Notes under the pieces: generated by a model
The model's database searches: none
What the model saw: only the letters and a program-made list of their open reading frames with translations
Told to the model about the DNA's origin: nothing
Shown here: one piece after another, positions 6,021 through 7,875 of the stretch
How positions within the stretch are numbered: position 1 is the first letter of the stretch
Layout of the letters: the number at the start of each line of letters is the position of its first letter
Program-made: the position numbers and the translations under genes
NCBI GenBank assembly: GCA_030641535.1
Contig: DAOWHG010000108.1
Coordinates: forward strand, 1 to 7,875
Origin: Mycoplasmatota bacterium
Lineage (GTDB): Bacteria; Bacillota_I; Bacilli_A; Izemoplasmatales; Izemoplasmataceae
DNA length: 7,875 bases
Reading direction: 5' to 3'

Positions 6021-7148
6021 ATGAAAGAAATAAGAAAAATAGGTATTATTACTGGTGGTGGAGACTGTAGTGGTCTTAATGCAGTAATTAACGGAATAAC
6101 GAAAGCAGCAGTTACTAAATACGCAGTCGAAGTTGTTGGATTCACTAAAGGATTCACAGGACTTATAAATCATAATTTTAGAGATTTAGATTTAAAGGCA
6201 GTTTCGGGAATTTTACATGAAGGTGGAACGATACTAAAATCTTCAAATAAAGATAATTTGTTTAATTATCCTGTAAGACAAAAAGATGGATCAATCGAAT
6301 ATAAAGATATATCTGATGAAGCAGTTAAGAATTTGAAGTATTTAGGTGTTGACGGGTTAATAGTAATCGGTGGAGATGGTACTTTAACTAGTGCTAGAGA
6401 CTTTAGTAGAAAAGGTGTTTCAGTTATCGGAGTACCAAAAACAATTGACAACGATTTACCAAAAACTGATGTAACATTTGGATTTAACACATCACTTGAA
6501 ACAATTTGTGATGCATTAGATAAAATCCATACAACAGCATACTCACATGATAGAGTAATGGTAGTAGAAGTTATGGGTAGACTTAGTGGTTGGCTTGCAC
6601 TTGAGGGTGGACTTGCAGGAAGCGCTGATGTAATCATCATTCCTGAAATCCCATACGATATTAATAAGATAGTAGATAAAGTAGCTCAAAGAGATGCATT
6701 TGGAAGAAACTTCACAATCATTATTGTTAGTGAAGGAGCAACTCCAATTGGTGGAAAAGTTACTGTTAGAGAACATGTTGAAGATAGCCCTGACACTGTA
6801 AGACTTGGTGGAGTAGGTGACATTATAACACGTCAACTTCAAAAACTAATCCCTCATCATGAAGTAAGATATACAAATCTTGCTTACCTTCAACGTGGAG
6901 GAGTAACATCACAATTTGATAGATCTTTAGGATTAATGTTTGGTGTACACGCTGTTGATTTACTAATGCAGGGTAAAACAGGGCAAATGGTACAACTAAA
7001 AGGACGTAAGATTTCGGAAATCCCATTAGAAGCTGTAGTTGGATCTGGTGACATTGGTGAAACTTCAGTAGGTGGTAAAAAACTAGTTAAAGTAAATGGA
7101 CAACTTGTTAAAACTGCAAGAGCTATTGGAATTAGTTTCGGAGACTGA
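6021..7148 (+). CDS. pfkA: 6-phosphofructokinase, group III (ATP-dependent predicted)
   Basis: Phosphorylates fructose 6-phosphate to the 1,6-bisphosphate, the committing step of glycolysis, in the cytoplasm. Motifs: GGGDCSGLN (12-20), the nucleotide-loop GGDGT (117-121), PKTIDND (139-145) with catalytic base D143, MGRLSGWLA for fructose 6-phosphate, and LGGVGD and LQRGG near the end. G120 corresponds to G104 of E. coli PfkA, where pyrophosphate-dependent enzymes have Asp. K140 corresponds to position 124, where E. coli has Gly and PPi or group III enzymes have Lys. The Gly/Lys pair is the pattern known for ATP-dependent group III enzymes. The 375-residue length and the insertion near residues 76-95 also fit group III, not the roughly 320-residue allosteric bacterial type. 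A good promoter and GGAGG support the ATG. It ends in TGA followed at once by TAA, then a UPF0223 gene 3 nt later. Confidence 0.94.
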   Translation: MKEIRKIGIITGGGDCSGLNAVINGITKAAVTKYAVEVVGFTKGFTGLINHNFRDLDLKAVSGILHEGGTILKSSNKDNLFNYPVRQKDGSIEYKDISDEAVKNLKYLGVDGLIVIGGDGTLTSARDFSRKGVSVIGVPKTIDNDLPKTDVTFGFNTSLETICDALDKIHTTAYSHDRVMVVEVMGRLSGWLALEGGLAGSADVIIIPEIPYDINKIVDKVAQRDAFGRNFTIIIVSEGATPIGGKVTVREHVEDSPDTVRLGGVGDIITRQLQKLIPHHEVRYTNLAYLQRGGVTSQFDRSLGLMFGVHAVDLLMQGKTGQMVQLKGRKISEIPLEAVVGSGDIGETSVGGKKLVKVNGQLVKTARAIGISFGD

Positions 7149-7151
7149 TAA

Positions 7152-7391
7152 ATGTATACTTACCCAATAGACTTTGATTTATACACAGAAAAAGAAGCTG
7201 TTTTCCTTATAGAGTTTTTGGCATTAATTGAAGATGCTAATGAAGGAAAAGTTGATAAGGATATTTTGTCTAAAAAATATAAAAGATTTAGAAGTATTAT
7301 CAATTCAGTATCTACTGAAAAACAACTAGATAAAGAATTTCAGAAAATATCTGGATATTCAATTTATAAAACAATCAAGAAATATAGTTAA
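7152..7391 (+). CDS. UPF0223 family protein (YktA-like), function unknown
   Basis: The 79-residue protein begins YTYPIDFDLYTEKEAVFLIEFL and ends QLDKEFQKISGYSIYKTIKK. Both resemble UPF0223 (Bacillus YktA, about 88 residues), in which YPID near the start and the E-KQL-KEF-GYS-Y segment near the end are shared. It is small, soluble and probably mainly helical, with no signal peptide, membrane segment or cysteine motif. The start ATG is 3 nt after the pfkA stop, and its GGAG ribosome-binding site (7140-7143) lies inside the end of pfkA. It is therefore the second gene of a pfkA operon and probably coupled to it. No biochemical role is known to me; co-expression with phosphofructokinase is the only functional hint. 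Confidence 0.82.
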   Translation: MYTYPIDFDLYTEKEAVFLIEFLALIEDANEGKVDKDILSKKYKRFRSIINSVSTEKQLDKEFQKISGYSIYKTIKKYS

Positions 7392-7393
7392 AT

Positions 7394-7425
7394 AAAAATC
7401 TTAGTTCTTGAAACTAAGATTTTTT
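7394..7425 (+). terminator. terminator of the pfkA operon
   Basis: Thirteen-base arms (7394-7406 and 7412-7424) around a CTTGA loop, ending in a T run 7420-7425. The core is TCTTAGTT/AACTAAGA. The left arm begins with A's directly after the UPF0223 stop, so it could also work on the opposite strand, but no minus-strand gene needs it here. Confidence 0.88.
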
Positions 7426-7432
7426 ATAACAA

Positions 7433-7438
7433 TATAAT
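7433..7438 (+). promoter_or_regulatory. possible -10 box for the pseudouridine synthase gene
   Basis: TATAAT is a perfect hexamer but has no recognisable -35 at the expected distance, where the terminator hairpin lies, and no TGn extension. The start would be about 60 nt before the gene. Other TA-rich hexamers nearby (7440-7460) cannot be excluded. Confidence 0.35.
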
Positions 7439-7462
7439 GTATATATATGTTAATATTAAATA

Positions 7463-7479
7463 AGAGAAAACAATTCTCT
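7463..7479 (+). other. small hairpin in the leader of the pseudouridine synthase gene
   Basis: AGAGAA and TTCTCT arms around AACAA: six pairs, no T run after it, so not a terminator. It stands 13 nt before the GGAGGTG ribosome-binding site (7493-7499). A role in message stability or translation is possible but not shown. Confidence 0.35.
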
Positions 7480-7503
7480 CATTTGATGACACGGAGGTGT
7501 AAT

Positions 7504-7875
7504 ATGAGATTAGATCGATTTTTATCAAATCTTAAATACGGAACAAGAAAAGAGATACAAAAAGCAATAAAGAGGAAGTACGTTTATGTAAACGACATAC
7601 TAATTTCTAACGTTGCTCACAAGATTGACCCAGACAAGGATATTGTTGTTTTTAATGACGAAAAAGTATACTATAAAGAAACTATTTTATTAATGATGAA
7701 TAAGCCTACAGGATATATAAGTGCTAATAAAGATGGTAAAGAAAAAACAGTTTTAGAATTAATAAATGATCCACATTCAAGGTTTGATTTAAGTATTGCT
7801 GGAAGACTTGATAAGGATACTGAAGGATTATTGTTATTGACGAATAACGGGAAATTACTTCATAATATTATTTCA
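7504..7875 (+). CDS. rsuA: 16S rRNA pseudouridine synthase, RsuA family (5' part; runs off window)
   Basis: Isomerises a uridine in rRNA to pseudouridine; members of the RsuA branch act on 16S U516. The 124 residues visible are the N-terminal half of a protein of about 240. An S4 RNA-binding domain covers about residues 1-55 (RLDRFLSNLKYGTRKEI, then VYVND). The catalytic domain follows with MMNKPTGYISANKD (64-77). The active-site motif is GRLDKDTEGLLLLTNNG, with catalytic D103. The GYISANKDGKEKTVLELI stretch favours RsuA over the 23S enzymes RluB, RluE and RluF. GGAGGTG lies 6 nt before the ATG. The frame is open to the window's end with no stop. The gene is separated from the pfkA operon by a terminator. 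Family assignment is sure; the exact target uridine is inferred. Confidence 0.88.
   Translation, partial: MRLDRFLSNLKYGTRKEIQKAIKRKYVYVNDILISNVAHKIDPDKDIVVFNDEKVYYKETILLMMNKPTGYISANKDGKEKTVLELINDPHSRFDLSIAGRLDKDTEGLLLLTNNGKLLHNIIS

Noticed and set aside
5957..7026. Several minus-strand open frames opposite pfkA and its promoter (about 60-124 codons)
   Set aside because: They lie antisense to a clearly recognised phosphofructokinase, have low-complexity composition (Ser/Pro/Ile rich or Cys/Tyr rich) and no ribosome-binding sites; shadows of the real gene.
1..7875. Mobile element, CRISPR array, tRNA or toxin-antitoxin system
   Set aside because: No transposase-like protein, terminal repeats, regularly spaced repeats, tRNA cloverleaf or paired small toxin/antitoxin genes were seen; all long frames match housekeeping or sugar-use functions.

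Overview
The window looks like a chromosomal stretch from an AT-rich, low-GC Gram-positive bacterium with a reduced, fermentative style of metabolism. Ribosome-binding sites are strong AGGAGG/GGAGG types, one substrate-binding protein has a TTG start and a lipobox, and there are genes typical of Bacillota (UPF0223/YktA-like, group III phosphofructokinase, MipB/TalC transaldolase, type II peptide deformylase). Every tryptophan I checked is TGG and the ORFs are intact under the standard code, so this is not a TGA=Trp mycoplasma. A free-living relative of the Mollicutes (Acholeplasma/Izemoplasma-like) or a low-GC Bacilli/Erysipelotrichia member is a reasonable guess, but the placement is inference only.

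Region 1 (1-4309, + strand) is the distal part of a disaccharide-use operon. It holds the last codons of what looks like a MalG-type ABC permease, then beta-phosphoglucomutase (pgmB), a GH65 inverting disaccharide phosphorylase overlapping pgmB by 17 nt, and a sugar-binding lipoprotein, closed by a perfect hairpin terminator at 4279-4309. The logic is consistent: the lipoprotein and permease import an alpha-glucoside, GH65 cleaves it with phosphate to beta-glucose 1-phosphate plus a sugar, and PgmB makes glucose 6-phosphate for glycolysis. The exact disaccharide is not decided by the sequence.

Region 2 (4328-4583) is a single small gene for a 63-residue, two-helix membrane protein of unknown function. 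It has its own extended -10 promoter and ends at a terminator shared with the convergent operon.

Region 3 (4587-5859, - strand) is a def-tal pair: peptide deformylase followed 12 nt later by a transaldolase whose Shine-Dalgarno overlaps the def stop. Transcription probably starts at an extended -10 promoter almost on top of the def start.

Region 4 (5930-7425, + strand) is pfkA plus a UPF0223 gene, divergent from def. The 188-nt divergent spacer carries a recognisable pfkA promoter with a cre-like (CcpA) site just upstream. Region 5 (7433-7875) is the beginning of an RsuA-type 16S rRNA pseudouridine synthase gene that runs off the window.

There is no gene-free stretch over 300 bases. I see no tRNA, rRNA, CRISPR array, insertion sequence, prophage or toxin-antitoxin genes. 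The window is best read as ordinary central and sugar metabolism. The points most worth checking are the GH65 substrate, the phosphoryl donor of the PFK, the cre-like site and the small membrane protein; I do not see convincing evidence of a novel multi-gene system.
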